From: Parus major
Taxonomy: Eukaryota; Chordata; Aves; Passeriformes; Paridae
Assembly: GCF_001522545.3 (NCBI RefSeq)
Contig: NC_031799.1
Coordinates: 33,013,354 to 33,077,353, forward strand
Reading direction: 5' to 3'
DNA length: 64,000 nt
The position numbers and the translations under genes are program-made. Shown here in pieces: positions 34,511 through 47,433 of the stretch; positions within the stretch are counted from its first letter, which is position 1; every line of letters begins with the position of its first letter. The notes below the pieces were generated by a model. It was not told the origin of the DNA. It made no database searches and saw nothing but the letters and a program-made list of their open reading frames with translations.

Positions 34511-37500
34511 GCTGTTGCCCATGATAATAAGCCAACTAGAAACTATCATGTTAAAACATGTATCTGAGTATGCCTGTTATCCACAGACAGAGCTTTCCAA
34601 ACTAACTGTGATTCAGTCTCTCAGAAAATTATACAAAATGCTTCAAGGAAATAAGTGATGGTGCAGGTATGCAAAATCACACACAAATAGGTATTAGTTG
34701 AACAGTTCTCTTATTCAGGCTTTTCATTTTCTAATGCCTTGGGTAACAAATGACATTTCAGCAGCTTAAAAATCAGAAAATAGTAAGTTCATCAGATTGT
34801 AGTTCAGCACCTATTGTTTTTGAACAATAAAATTCCAAAAGTTGTATGGTTGTTATGCATGAACAACACTCATTGAGTATATTTGTATTGTCCACATTTA
34901 TTATTAAAGAAAAATAAGAACAGAGCAGTGCATTAGAAAATATTCCAAATACACCTTTGTTAAGCTCTTAAACAGAAAGCCTTCTCTAAAAAATAAGTAA
35001 TGTTTTTTTCTGTATATCCTGCAGGTATACCAAAACCTGAATCACACTACAGCTATTTTTGGCAGGTTTGGGTAAAATATGGCATCTCTCCTTGTTAGAG
35101 TTTAACGTAAAAGAGTTAACTTAAAAGAGTTTCTTTACTGTTGTCATCAGAAATTATTTGTAAACCTAGTGTCATATTTTACAGGTCACTTCTGTTTACT
35201 GAGCTACATTATTATATGGGTATAATAAAGAAACATATAAATGCTGAAAAAATTTAGAATATTCATCCTTCACAGTTTCCCAGCCATTCCCCCATCCCTT
35301 ACCAGAACAGAGAGCACCACACCACACAGAACTTCAACCACTTGCACTAAATTAGTCCCACTGGGTCCACAGCAAAACTGATGGTGAGCAACAGGCTTTC
35401 TCAGACCCAAACCAGAAGCTGGTGCCCCACCATGAGCTTTCCTGGATATCTACCATGACAATGATACTTGGTTTAGCCCAATGGATTTCAAACTAGTTGC
35501 AACAGGGAAAACAAAAACAAACGCACAATTTATGTCCATGCTGTGTGGATACGAAATGCAGTAACATGGACGAATGTAGAATTAACCAGAAGAAAACAAC
35601 AGCAACAAAAAAGGCAAACAATGACCCTCTACCCTTGCATTCTTAATAGCTTAAAAAGCAAAAATTAGAATAAAAAATTAGAATAAAAGAATACATCAGC
35701 CCAGAGAGGCTTAATGGGCAGACAGGCTTTGGCCAGTTCTGAAGCATGTTGCAAAACACAGTATGCTGATCTTAATTTCTGGCTTGAAACCTTGGGTACT
35801 GCTTTCAGGCAATAAAAAATTAGGTGTTTCCTGTGTTGACACTTGGGGAACAGCTGTATTTCACAGCCACAACTAGGTGCTTGGGCAGGAACAATGAATT
35901 CACAGAAAAAGAGACTTCTATCAGTCAGAGATTGTCCCATGCACACACAGTTTGAAGGCGCTTTTCTGTCCTTGTGGTACTAACTGTCCTGGGTTTTCCT
36001 GCTTCAGAACCAACACAACTGGAAATACTTTAACAGGAATAATGTTTTACCAAATGTATAGCTGCAGTAGTTGTCATGGAGACCTTGTAAAACTGGAATG
36101 GAGAGAGAAAAGCAGCATTATCAGTACAAATGACGTGAGATGTGACCCAAGAGACAGTGCCTGTATTGCAGCATAACAGGCCTTAGTTCAGTCATGCTGC
36201 TGGCTCTAATCCGGGCCAACTTAACATCATCACACCCTGTAATAAATGAAGTGTAATACTTCACACTGAACATCTTGGTGAAGAAGAGAAAAGCAAAATA
36301 GCATCAACACTAAAATCTACATGTTTGATTCACTCTGAGATTTCCTTATTGCTGGACAAGGCGAATCTGTACCTGCCAGGCAGATGCTTCAGGAATTACC
36401 TACAGCTGGATTTCATACCAGGAGGAGGCAGAATGAGGCAGCTTCCATCTTTCTTCGGGCGTCTTTGCTGTCTTCTTTCCATACACCATCAGTTATGTTT
36501 TTCTGACCTTCATTTGTATTTTTAAAATAGGCCTAAAGCCATTAGATGCAATGGCTGTAGTCAAGTAAATAACTTGGAAAGCTACTTATATTACCTTTTC
36601 CATTTGGGAAGTAATAAGGATTTAAGGCAGCACAGAAGACAGACACTTTCATTTTGCAGTCAGGGTGAAATATAATGTGTGCACAGGTATATGCTCACAC
36701 TATGGTTGCTGAGGATGAAAAGATTCCTGAAGAAGGAAGAATGAAAGATGTCAAAATTTCTTAAGAGACAGACACACAGCTGAATGTTGCAAACATCTTT
36801 CACTTTCATTGCCATGCAATACATCCACTATTTATTTCCAGAAATGAAACAATATTAACAGATAGACATTTTTTTGCTTTTATAACCATTTGAATATGAT
36901 GATAACCACCCCACTGAGCTGTGGCTACACTCAGAGTTGAAAAGGAAACTTGTATGTGTCCACAGTTCCCCATTCAGCATTGTTCCCTATATCCTTCTGG
37001 GGCTGCACCATTTCAACCACTAGCAGTCCTACCAGAATTGCAAAGGGTCGCTGCCATCCCTTCCCTTCTTTGGAGACTACTTCTTCAGATCAACAGTAAC
37101 ACATATGTTCATATGAGCACAGATGCTTATATGAGCATGAATTTTAATGACTGTGTTAATGTAGCTGCATGCACAAAGCACCTGAGTGAGAGCACATTGA
37201 TAATTCACACTGAATGAATGCAGCACAGATTACGCCTTTCCTTATGACTCACTTGTTTAAAGAATTATTTCAATTCCTAGATCCCAACACCTAACAACAG
37301 AGAACTCTACTATGTAGCAGAAATTCTACTGCATTATTTTGTGAATATACACACCAGAACAAATTGTGATCTATAGGTGCATAGAGGATTGTTCTGGCTA
37401 TTAAAAAAGGAGAAATATTTACTGTGCATTTTAACCTACTGAAGAAAATTTTGTGGGACTAATTGACCTCAAAAGCAGATGGCTTAGTTATGTGTTATGA

Positions 37501-37733
37501 TTTTTTATTTATATTTTTTGTAGAAGTCACTGTGGTTCTGACATGTCAGAATTTTTTACCATAAATTATATGTATATATTTGTGTATCTCTGATAAAACC
37601 CAGCCATGCCAGCAAGTCATTTCTAAGGATCTCCCCAACTCTTTGCACTACTTTCTCCCTTCAATTTGAGAAAGCCTCTGGCAAGCTCCTTTTTCAGCTA
37701 GCCCAAGCTCTTTTTTTTTTAAGCCTGTGCTCC

Positions 37734-37771
37734 TGAGACAGCAGAACCAAACTGAGACGGCAGAACCAAAC
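37734..37771. repeat. 19-bp tandem duplication
   Basis: TGAGACAGCAGAACCAAAC is followed at once by the same 19-mer with a single A-to-G change. This looks like a recent slippage duplication with no coding context. Confidence 0.9.
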
Positions 37772-38761
37772 CACAATAAGTGCTCAAAGCTTCGAGCTCA
37801 GTTTTAGAATTAGAGCTGATTCTGCAGATGATGCAGAACTTGTGTGCAGTGAAAGCAGTGGGGATTGGTTCCCCACCTCAGGTCCTGTGGCAGTGTCCTG
37901 GCCCTCTGGTCCCTGCCCCCACTTCTTTACAATGTCAGACAGCTGCAGCAATAACATTACAGCCAACATTACAGCCTGCATGCCCCTGCCAGTTTTTCAT
38001 GGCTTTGTAGTAGCCTTTATAGGCAACACACTGTGTGTGTGATGAGAGGAAGGGAAAAGTGAAAACAAAATGCAGAGCGCTATCTTTTTTTTTCCAGGAT
38101 CAGAAAGATCAGATAAGACAACATTCAGCTTGCAAAGACATCAGTGCAGAGAGCTGCTTTTAAAAAAATACTCTCACATCACAGGGTGGAAGAGCTGCTG
38201 TTCAGTGTGGCTTTCCAAAGGTTGCAATAATCACTTCTAAACTCTCACTTACCTGTTCCCCCACCAGAGAGCAGGGAGTCCACAGTGTCTGAGCCAGCTA
38301 TTCTTTCTCCAGGCTCCCTAGAATAAAAGCTAACAGCACACTGAGGGTGAAAAGGCCTGCTCATGGGGGGTGATTGTCATGTTGGCTTTCTTTTTTCTTT
38401 TTGATTCCTACTCAGAGCTTCTAACATTTTCCAGTGATGGAGCAGAACTCCTGGCTGCCTGTTTTGTAGGCAACCTCAGCATGTCTTCCACCAAACAGTT
38501 ACTGTGCTGTGCTGTAAAACAATGTTAGAAACATAAATGCTGCTTTGAATATTTAATAGCACTGAAGATACAATGCAGAGTATTGGTCTGTTAAGGGTGT
38601 AGAGAAGTCACAATCAAATTATCTTTTATTGTTTAGACAAAATGCAGTGAAATATCTGCAAGCACTCAAATATTCAGCAATTATTCACAGTGATTGTAAG
38701 AACGTCTTCTTCTAGAAACATTCTTTTCTATTGTTAGTATTTCTGCTCCCTTTCTTAGTTC

Positions 38762-39497
38762 ATAAAATCATAGAACCATAGAATATGCTGAATTGGATGG
38801 TACTTATTAGCATAATCATAGTCCAGCTCCTGGTCCTTCACAGGATCACCAAAAAGTCACATCATGCAGCTGAAAGCATTGTCTAAACACTTCTCGAGCT
38901 CTGTCAGGCTGGTGCTGTGACCACTGCCCTGGGGAGCTGTCCCAGTGCCCAGCCACCCTCTGGGGGAAGAATCTTTGCCTGACATCCAGCCTAACCCTCC
39001 CCTGACTCAGCTTCAGACCATTCCCTCAGGTCCTACCACTGGCCAGCACAGAGAAGAGATCAGTGCCTGCCCCTCCTCTTCTCCACACGGGGAAGTTGTA
39101 ACAGCAATGAAAGCTCCACTCAGTCTCCTCCAGGCTGAACAGACCAAGTGACCTCAGCCACTCCTCACATGACTTCCACTCACAGCATCTTCACCATCAT
39201 CATGGCCCTCCTGTGGACACTGTCTGATTTTTACTACCTTTTTTATATTGCAGTGCCCAAACCAGCTCCCAGCACTGGAGGTGAGGCTGCCCCAGCTCAG
39301 AGCAGAGCAGGACAATCCCCTCCCTTGCCCGGCTGGTGATGCTGTGCCTGATGTCCCCCAGGACAGGGTTGGAGCACTGCTGGCTCATGTTCAGCTTTCC
39401 ACTGACCAGGACCCCCAGGTCCCTTTCCATAGGGCGGCTTTACAGGATCTTGTTCCCCCGTCTGTCTGTACATCTGGACTTGTCCCATCCCAGCAGG
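38762..39497 (-). mobile_element. CR1 LINE 3' end
   Basis: On the plus strand it opens AAAATCATAGAACCATAGAATATG, the reverse complement of a CR1 tail. It continues through CTGCCCTGGGGAGCTGTCCC (near 38926) and GAAGAATCTTTGCCTGACATCC (near 38968), which correspond to the conserved 3' UTR and end of ORF2. Then come CTCCAGGCTGAACAGACC (near 39127), GGCCCTCCTGTGGACACTGTC and AGCACTGGAGGTGAGGCTGCC. It ends near GGACTTGTCCCATCCCAG. The frame is broken throughout. Confidence 0.9.
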
Positions 39498-40399
39498 TAA
39501 TATCCCAATCATCTACAATTGAAATGTTGAGACTATACATTTCTTTTTTTCTTTTTTTTTTTTGGTATTTTTTTCCAGGGTTTTTTGGTTGGTTGGTTGG
39601 GGGGTTTTCTCTTTGGTTTTTTTTTACCTAAGATATGTCTCTGATTTCCCAGCAATTTTATCTCAGACATGCTGTTTGAGAAATCTGAGAAAAATGCCCT
39701 TTTAAAGCATTATTCCTACATTCTTCACAATGTGTTCCCATTACACTCATTAATATACAGGTTGTATCTACCTAATTCCATGTGTGTGTACTGTGTGTGA
39801 GTCTGGCAATGCGTGGGGGCTCTGCCTTAGCCACATGCAGCTGCAGCAAGTCTGCTGTGAGGTAGAACTCTAGCGCCTGCAGATGAGCAGGAAGGAACCC
39901 ACACATTGTCAGAGACTCAAAATCATAATCTTTCCAGCATTCAGTGGCTGAATACATAATTGGTACTTGAGGCCAATACTTTGTGGTACATAAAAAGATG
40001 GAGGCAGAGAAAAGGAATGTTTACCAGGACAATGAGTTTCTCTGTTCAAGGCAATGAAAAAGAAGAGGAGAATAACAAGCTTCTGTAACTATTTTAAATG
40101 CAAAACACTTGAGGTCAGTTTTACCAGGGTCTGTAGGTTTTGGGTCTTGTTTTTGGTTTGGTTTTTTTTCCTTTTATATGGTGACTCTCCTTCATTTCTT
40201 TGGTTTTGGGAAGTAGTAAAGATGGCACTGAAAAAGTCTTGGTCGTGAAATCTGTATTCTGGTTCCTTTTCACATGACCTGAAGAAAAAAATTCTAAACC
40301 TGCTTTTTTCTGTACTCTAGATAGCTGTTTGCCAGTCTACTTTCACAGATAATAACTAGCTTTAGGGAGTTCTCCAAAGGATTGGAGATCCTCCTCTGT
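39498..40399. other. No gene seen; T-rich simple sequence at its start
   Basis: The stretch starts with a T/G-rich run (39538-39627) containing four GGTT units and a GGGGGG. The rest is AT-rich sequence without recognised repeats or exons. Confidence 0.55.
39538..39627 (+). repeat. T-rich low-complexity tract with (GGTT)n
   Basis: T runs of 7 to 12, then TTGGTTGGTTGGTTGGGGGG and more T runs. It directly follows the 5'-truncation side of the adjacent minus-strand CR1, so it may have been the insertion target or expanded later. Confidence 0.85.
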
Positions 40400-41630
40400 A
40401 ATGCAGTAAAGACCAGCATTATGAAGACAAAGTCACACTTAGCCATCTATGAGGTGGCTGTCCAAGAGGTGAATCTCAGTGCATGAGGGACATCAGTACA
40501 TCTTGTTTACTGTTGACTTTAGCAACACTTTTGAGACAGTCTCTTACAACTACTGAAGCTGAAGTCAGATAAATGGATGGTGAGACATTATGAAAACTGG
40601 CTTAACTTCCAGTTAAGCTTCTTAATTCTTAATTCTTCTTAGAGAATTGTGTTCAGTAGCATGAAGTCCAGCTGCAGGTCAGCCAGCAGCAATGTGCCCC
40701 ACAGGTGGGTCCCAGGGCCTGTACTGTTTCATTCCCTCATGAATGTCCAGAAAGACTAGACAGAGTTTATAGGTGATGCAAAACTGAGAGGGAGGGTTGC
40801 TAGATCAGCTGGGTAGTTCAGCCATCCAAAGGTACTTGAGAAATGGGATGACTGAAATCTCATGAAGACTGACCATGGAAATGTTTAGTCCTGAGTCTGG
40901 AGAGAAGTCAGCCCATGCTCCAGCACATGCCTGGATGTTGACTGACTGGAAAGTAGCTTTTCAGAGGAAGTCCTGAAGAGTCCTTGTGGACAGCATCTGA
41001 CTATGACTCAGCAATGTGCTCCTGCAGCAAAGAAGGCCAATAGCCTCCTGTGCTCCATTAGGAAAATGCCAGGACGTGAAGGGACATGATCCTCACCCTC
41101 TGCTCAGCACTGCTGAGACATATCTTTGTGCTGGACAAGTTCTGCTCTCCACACTAAAAGGGTTGTGTGGACATAAAGGAGAAAGCACAGCAAAGGCCAG
41201 GAAAATAGTTAAGGAACCAGAGCATCTCTTATACAATGAAAGGCTGAGAGAGAGCTGTGGCTATAAAGTCTGGGGAAGAGTAAGCCGAGAGGCATGTGTG
41301 TAATTATCTGATAGAAAGCTGTAAAGAAGATTGAGAAACACTTCTGGGAGATGCCCAGTAAAAGACCACCAGTCAATGGACACAAACTGAATTTTGGGAA
41401 ATACTACCCAAGCACCAGAAAACCCTTTGTTGTGATGAGGTTGGTCATGCACTGGACTAGGATGCCCAATGAGGTTGTGAAGTATCCACCCTTGGAAATT
41501 CTAAAACCCTGACTGGACTATGACCCAAACAATCTGCAGTGGTTAAGACTGCTCTGAGCAAGGTGTGAGGGTCTAGATGATCTTCAGGGATCCCTTCTAT
41601 CTTAAACTGTTCTGTATGTGTTGGAATTAG
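40400..41630 (+). mobile_element. Old CR1 LINE, reverse transcriptase to 3' end
   Basis: Plus-strand similarity to CR1 is highly diverged but collinear. A VDFSNTFETVS-like stretch near 40515 corresponds to the YLDF-KAFDTV motif. ENWLN/WVKNW-like sequence lies near 40600, then GPGPVLFH-like near 40715 and the VLVDSI segment near 40985. YNERLRES is near 41240, and KTLCCDEVGHALD/RMPNEVVKYP is near 41430-41480. The CR1 tail region GATGATCTTCAGGGATCCCTTC ends near 41625. Stops and indels are frequent. It is older than the 27-kb copy. Confidence 0.8.
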
Positions 41631-42401
41631 CCTTGCAAGCTAGTGGTGGAGATATCCTCTGGTGGTTAGTTAACAGTAGTTTTTCACAAAATTTCTAGCA
41701 GAAAAATTACAGAAGCAAAAATCATTGGTTTTGTTGGGATAGCTATTCTCATCTGTGGTTTGGTGCTTGGCATTTTTCCCCAGGTGATTTAAAATGGAAA
41801 AAAATTCTTTTTCATCAACAATGAAACAGAAAGAAATTATTGAATTTTAATTCAGTTCCATTCTTTCTATCACAGATTTGCTCATATCATGCCCATGTCT
41901 CTTTGTTCACCTAACTCATCTGCCTGACCATGGCCCCACCACCTTCAGCCTCCAAGGACACGGGATGATTCTGCCCCTTGGTTAGGAAAATGCCCGTATG
42001 TTTTGTCTGCTACACAGACCCTGATACAGCCCTGTGTTTGAGACAACGAAGAATGATTGCACTGAAAGGATTGTTACTAAGGGTTCAAGTACACCAGTAG
42101 CATTCAAATAGGTCTGTAATCTCTTCCAGTATATTTTGCGGCATGATTTCAAAAAACAGTAGCTAGTTTAATAGCTCCATCAAGGCAAATCTCTTTCAGC
42201 ACACTTATTCCTGAGAGAATGTGGCTAAAGTGTCCCATATGGATTACAGTCATCTTCCTTTTCCACTTGGAAAAATACCTAGAAATCCACATAGAGAAGC
42301 AAAGGGATTTCCAGCCGTGGCTTATTTCTTAAACTCTGCTATGTCAATAGGATCTCATGGAAGAGATGAAAAAATTCTCATGAGTTGAGACACTCCTTCC
42401 T
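41631..42401. other. No gene seen
   Basis: AT-rich sequence leading into the assembly gap. No repeat or exon recognised. Confidence 0.5.
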
Positions 42402-43201
42402 NNNNNNNNNNNNNNNNNNNNNNNNNNNNNNNNNNNNNNNNNNNNNNNNNNNNNNNNNNNNNNNNNNNNNNNNNNNNNNNNNNNNNNNNNNNNNNNNNNN
42501 NNNNNNNNNNNNNNNNNNNNNNNNNNNNNNNNNNNNNNNNNNNNNNNNNNNNNNNNNNNNNNNNNNNNNNNNNNNNNNNNNNNNNNNNNNNNNNNNNNNN
42601 NNNNNNNNNNNNNNNNNNNNNNNNNNNNNNNNNNNNNNNNNNNNNNNNNNNNNNNNNNNNNNNNNNNNNNNNNNNNNNNNNNNNNNNNNNNNNNNNNNNN
42701 NNNNNNNNNNNNNNNNNNNNNNNNNNNNNNNNNNNNNNNNNNNNNNNNNNNNNNNNNNNNNNNNNNNNNNNNNNNNNNNNNNNNNNNNNNNNNNNNNNNN
42801 NNNNNNNNNNNNNNNNNNNNNNNNNNNNNNNNNNNNNNNNNNNNNNNNNNNNNNNNNNNNNNNNNNNNNNNNNNNNNNNNNNNNNNNNNNNNNNNNNNNN
42901 NNNNNNNNNNNNNNNNNNNNNNNNNNNNNNNNNNNNNNNNNNNNNNNNNNNNNNNNNNNNNNNNNNNNNNNNNNNNNNNNNNNNNNNNNNNNNNNNNNNN
43001 NNNNNNNNNNNNNNNNNNNNNNNNNNNNNNNNNNNNNNNNNNNNNNNNNNNNNNNNNNNNNNNNNNNNNNNNNNNNNNNNNNNNNNNNNNNNNNNNNNNN
43101 NNNNNNNNNNNNNNNNNNNNNNNNNNNNNNNNNNNNNNNNNNNNNNNNNNNNNNNNNNNNNNNNNNNNNNNNNNNNNNNNNNNNNNNNNNNNNNNNNNNN
43201 N
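42402..43201. other. Assembly gap of exactly 800 N
   Basis: A continuous run of 800 undetermined bases. The two frames of about 290 codons that cross it are artefacts. The left flank ends CACTCCTTCCT and the right flank starts TTCTTCACTTTCTCACTTCC, both pyrimidine-rich. Confidence 1.
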
Positions 43202-46200
43202 TTCTTCACTTTCTCACTTCCTGCCTTCCACACTTCCTTTTCTAAGGCTTAATCAGTCAAAATTTAGAGATAGCAATTCTGTGCTGAACCATGGTCAAAG
43301 AAAACATTTCAATCAAGTCCGTGAGAGAAGCTCTCGATTCCCCTGGAGAGAGGAAATGGCACCCTATTTCTAGGGTATTTCTAGGACTTTTATTTTATTT
43401 ATTGGTATTATACACATGGTATTATGTTTGACTTAACTACAAAAAATAAATCATTCTACATAGCAATTGCCATATTTTCAAGGACCATATGCCTATTTTC
43501 CCCTGTTTTATGCAGTTGAGAAAAAGAGAATATAATGCATTCTCTTTCACCTTCTCATAGAGCAGAAACTTGGGGCTATGACAACCAACTCAGGCTTTCC
43601 AACCCTGTTGTAATTGTAGCTCAGGGTAGTGCCATACCAAAATAAAAGGCAGAGATAAATTTCTTTTCTTGGCACTTGTGACAGCGACACAGGACAAGAC
43701 TAACCTCTAACATGCAAAATTTGTTTTAAAACTGGTATCAAGACTTTGATGGGCCCATTTTAAAAACAAGCACAATAAATGCAGTTTCATCTATGCAACA
43801 TCCAAGCATTCCCATCTGCTCCTGAGGCACACAGCTGTTTCTCTTTCTTGAGTAAAGCCTTTTGTCAGTTATTTTGAAGAGAGGACTTAGAATATATTTT
43901 ACGCTTCAGTTTATTCTGATCATAGCAAAGGTTTAGCCCAAAAGGCACCTGGATTTTTACAAGAGTTTGCACATATTTGCATATGCTTCAACACTGTTCC
44001 AGAGGTGAGAGCAAGCAAGAGCAACTTATCATTCCCAAGACAAAATGAAGACCCAGGTTCTTAAGGCTGTCATAATATTTTCTACTGAGATTTACCATGT
44101 TTTTTCCACAGATTTAGGAGCTAGTACATAATAAAAAGGTCAAGACATCTTCTCCCCACATAAGGAGGCTGAACTGCAAAAACACTGGCAACAAAGCAGA
44201 AGAAAATTCATCAGCTAAATTAACAGATGTTATGTATGAAATTTTTTACATTTATTAGCTTACAATGTGACGACTAGCATGTTATCAGGATTCCTTTTTC
44301 AAAAGCGGAACACTGCTGGCTAATAGTATCAAGATGTTTAGTGTTTAAATAAAGAATCTGGGCATTTCACTGTCCACTCCACATGAATATTCTACCGTGA
44401 GAGCTGCAGTTGTTTCAGATTTCCTACTTACACCAAGTGGAATTGATGCCAGACAGCAGGTTTGCTTGTACAGCTGAGCTAAGTTTACAGCCCCTCTCAC
44501 TTTTATGGACCCAGAAAGCAGACTAGTTTGCATGCTTCATACACTTGAAATACAATCAGGGAACAGCGTGGAGAGGAAAACTGTTGCTGAAGTCAGAAAT
44601 TATTAGATTTTCATCAGTGTGTTTCTGTGAAGCAAATAGTGCTCCCAGTGTCCCCAGTGTTTTCAATGTCAGCTCTTCAAAACTTTCATTCAGTTCATCA
44701 CGCTTATTATGCATGAGGTCGTGAATGTTACTGAGTGTTACTGAGTGCAACATTTATAGCTAGGTAGCTAAAGTTAATGCAATGTCTTTAATAAACTACT
44801 GAATTTCTGCATCTCCTGTTAGCACAGGAGGTAAATTACAGGAAATAAATAACAGGGAAATAAAAGTTACCTTTAATTGTATGCCTACTTTTTAAGAAAG
44901 AGTTATAGTGTAGGAAAAAGATTATAAGATGTAAATGAATTGTCAAGACCTTCAACATGAGTACTGAGGAGTGTTTCAGATATCATGAGTTTAAGTCTGA
45001 CCTCTTTAATTTTTCATCCTATTTTAAGAAGTAAACACCAATTGTTATCAATTTTTCTTAAAGTAAGAAAGAAAACTAAGGCCATACTTATTTTTTAGTT
45101 TAATAAGAATAGTGTTGATATGTTTTGAACTGTAATGTCCTTACTTTTAACAGACTACTCCTAGGTTTAAATTTTTCACTGAAAAATATCATCTTCTGAA
45201 AACAGCCATTATATCAAAAGATATTATAAAAAATTTGCTACTTATTAAATCCCAATTTGAACACAGTAGGCCAACATAGTTGTCCTGTAACGAATATTTT
45301 CTTCACTGAAGTTCCATTGAAATCCCAGAAGGAGTCTCGTGGAAGCTGTAGGAAGATCACAAGTGACATACCCAGTATGAGAAGGAGATATCCCAAACCA
45401 GAACTCTGGTAGTTTACAGGCAGAGTGGTAGCAAGAAGTCTTACAAGGCTGGATGCAGCTCATGAGCAACTTGTACTAATCCTTCCCATGTCTTTCTCAG
45501 ATGCAAACACAAGTTGTTAGCAATTTAATCAGTCTGGTCTGCTAGTTTCAAAATGCCTTACCAATACCTCCCCTTTCCCACGGCACAGATGTCTGAATAA
45601 ATGCTAGCAAGAATTTCAATTTTTTTCTGTTGTCTGGGTACCAGCCACATTAGTGTGCTTTGACTTTGAGGTCATTACACCCAGCATTCAAATGTCACAA
45701 AGTCTGGGATACAGGATTTCAGCAGCTGAAATGTGCATAGCTCCACAGAAAAGCACAGCATATCATTTCCCTCTAAAGTATGACAGGAAATTGTATAGGC
45801 AGAACACAGATTATCTGGAAGTAGTGCTTGACAGAAAGATCCAAATGCAGTCTTCGGTTATGACAGATGTCCATGACCAGAATTCACTGTATTATCTCAG
45901 CAGTGGGAAAAATGTCTTTACACAGACTGCATACGATGAGAAACCAAGTAAATAAAGCGGCATTTGCTTTTGGTCTGTAGCTGAACTAAGATATTTGGTC
46001 CATTCTCGGGATTATTGCTGCATGATAGTTACGCTTTCCAGATGCAAGGGAGGATGTCCAACATACTGCTGGGTTGTAGTGTCAAGGTTTTGGAGGTGAA
46101 GGTTTTGATTTGTGGGATGCCTGAGGACTAGGTGGGCAGCAGAGCTTGACCAAGGGAAGACTTGCAGAACCTCCTGCCAGGAAGAGATGCTATCCAGCAT

Positions 46201-47178
46201 CAGTAGGGGTCAAAAATGCTGCAGAGTAGAGACAGTGCAAGCTGGACTTAAAAACAGACCTTTACAGTATGTCTAGAGATACCCATCCTGAATTACCGTG
46301 TGGAAAAGCAGAGGTTTGCAGATGATTTTTGCAGGAAAATACATTCAGAGATAACCAAAGGCATGGTTTCTTATCTAATCTGTCCATTTCCACATATTGT
46401 TGGTTGGTACCTGACACCATGGCAGCAGCACCATGTACTACCAGCTCATACCATACCTATTAAAGGTGTATTCACACAATTCACACAATGTATTTTGCAG
46501 GTTACTGCAGTCTTGTAACCGTGCTAAAGGAAGAACTGCATGGACATTTTAGAAAATAACATGGATTCCACTCATTTATATGTTAATATGTTTGTATACT
46601 TTCAGCCAACAGAGCCTGCACATTAGCAGGCACAAATGACATAAGTTCACAAGTTACTTTCAGAAGAGTTAAGATTTCAGAAAAAAACCTGACAAGAGCT
46701 AAATTCTCAAGGATTTAGAAAAAAAATGAAAGGCATTTCGTAAAATCACCAAGTTTAGCACTGGTATTTGTTTCATCAATAAGCTTGTGCTAGTGTTTAA
46801 AACAGGTTTCATAAGATTACATCATTGCACTGTGCCATCTGTATTTGGTAAAGCTCATTGCATGCTTCTTATTTTCATCTTCTAAAACAGATCAACACAA
46901 AACAAGAAATAGAAAGATAGGTCAGAGCTTTGCCAGGCAGAAAAAGTTTTGTGTTCTCTGTTACATTCAATTCAGGATTAACTGGGCAAAATTTTCATCT
47001 CCATTCACCAAGGGATCAGATCTCTGTTTCAATAGCTCCTCCTGGTTTTACAAAATGGTTGACAAAGCATTAAGCTAGCATCCAAGACCTCTGCTGGTGA
47101 TAGGGTACTAATTAAAATATAGAGAGTAATTTCTAGGTATCACATGCTGTTGCCACGTGGAAGAACTAAGAGAATAAC
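43202..47178. other. No gene seen; AT-rich sequence
   Basis: Frames are 100 codons or fewer with no recognisable content. Apart from the pyrimidine-rich first 45 bases next to the gap I see no repeat. Confidence 0.5.
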
Positions 47179-47433
47179 ACAGAATCAATTAGGTTGGAAA
47201 AAGCCTCTGAGATCATAGAATCCAACCTGTGATTGAACACCACCCTGTCAACCAGACCATGGCACTGAGTGCCACATCCAGTCTTTCCTTAAACACCCTC
47301 AGGGATACCAGCTCCACCACCTCCTTGGACAGCCCATTCCAATGCACAATCACTCCTTCAGTGAAGAAATTCTTCCTAATGTCCAACCTACACCTCTCCT
47401 GGCACAGCAAAAGACAGAGGCCTCTTGTCCTGA
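47179..47433 (-). mobile_element. CR1 LINE 3' end
   Basis: The plus strand reads ACAGAATCAATTAGGTTGGAAAAAG, then GATCATAGAATCCAACC, CTTAAACACCCTCAGGGATACC, CCACCTCCTTGGACAGCCC and GAAGAAATTCTTCCTAATGTCC. This is the reverse complement of the CR1 3' region. The minus-strand frame shows the conserved RLDIRKNFF...HWNGL...VVELV pattern. It is 5'-truncated near 47433 and little diverged compared with other copies here. Confidence 0.93.

Larger units (their letters stand above)
31725..38761. other. No gene seen; contains poly(A) run and a GC-richer block
   Basis: Seven kilobases without a recognised repeat family or exon. Frames are 103 codons or fewer. Internal features listed separately are a 52-nt A run, a GC-richer block at 34.1-34.5 kb and a 19-bp tandem duplication at 37.7 kb. 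The sequence is otherwise AT-rich. Confidence 0.5.

Noticed and set aside
42355..43245. Two frames of about 290 codons
   Set aside because: They consist almost entirely of the 800-N assembly gap.
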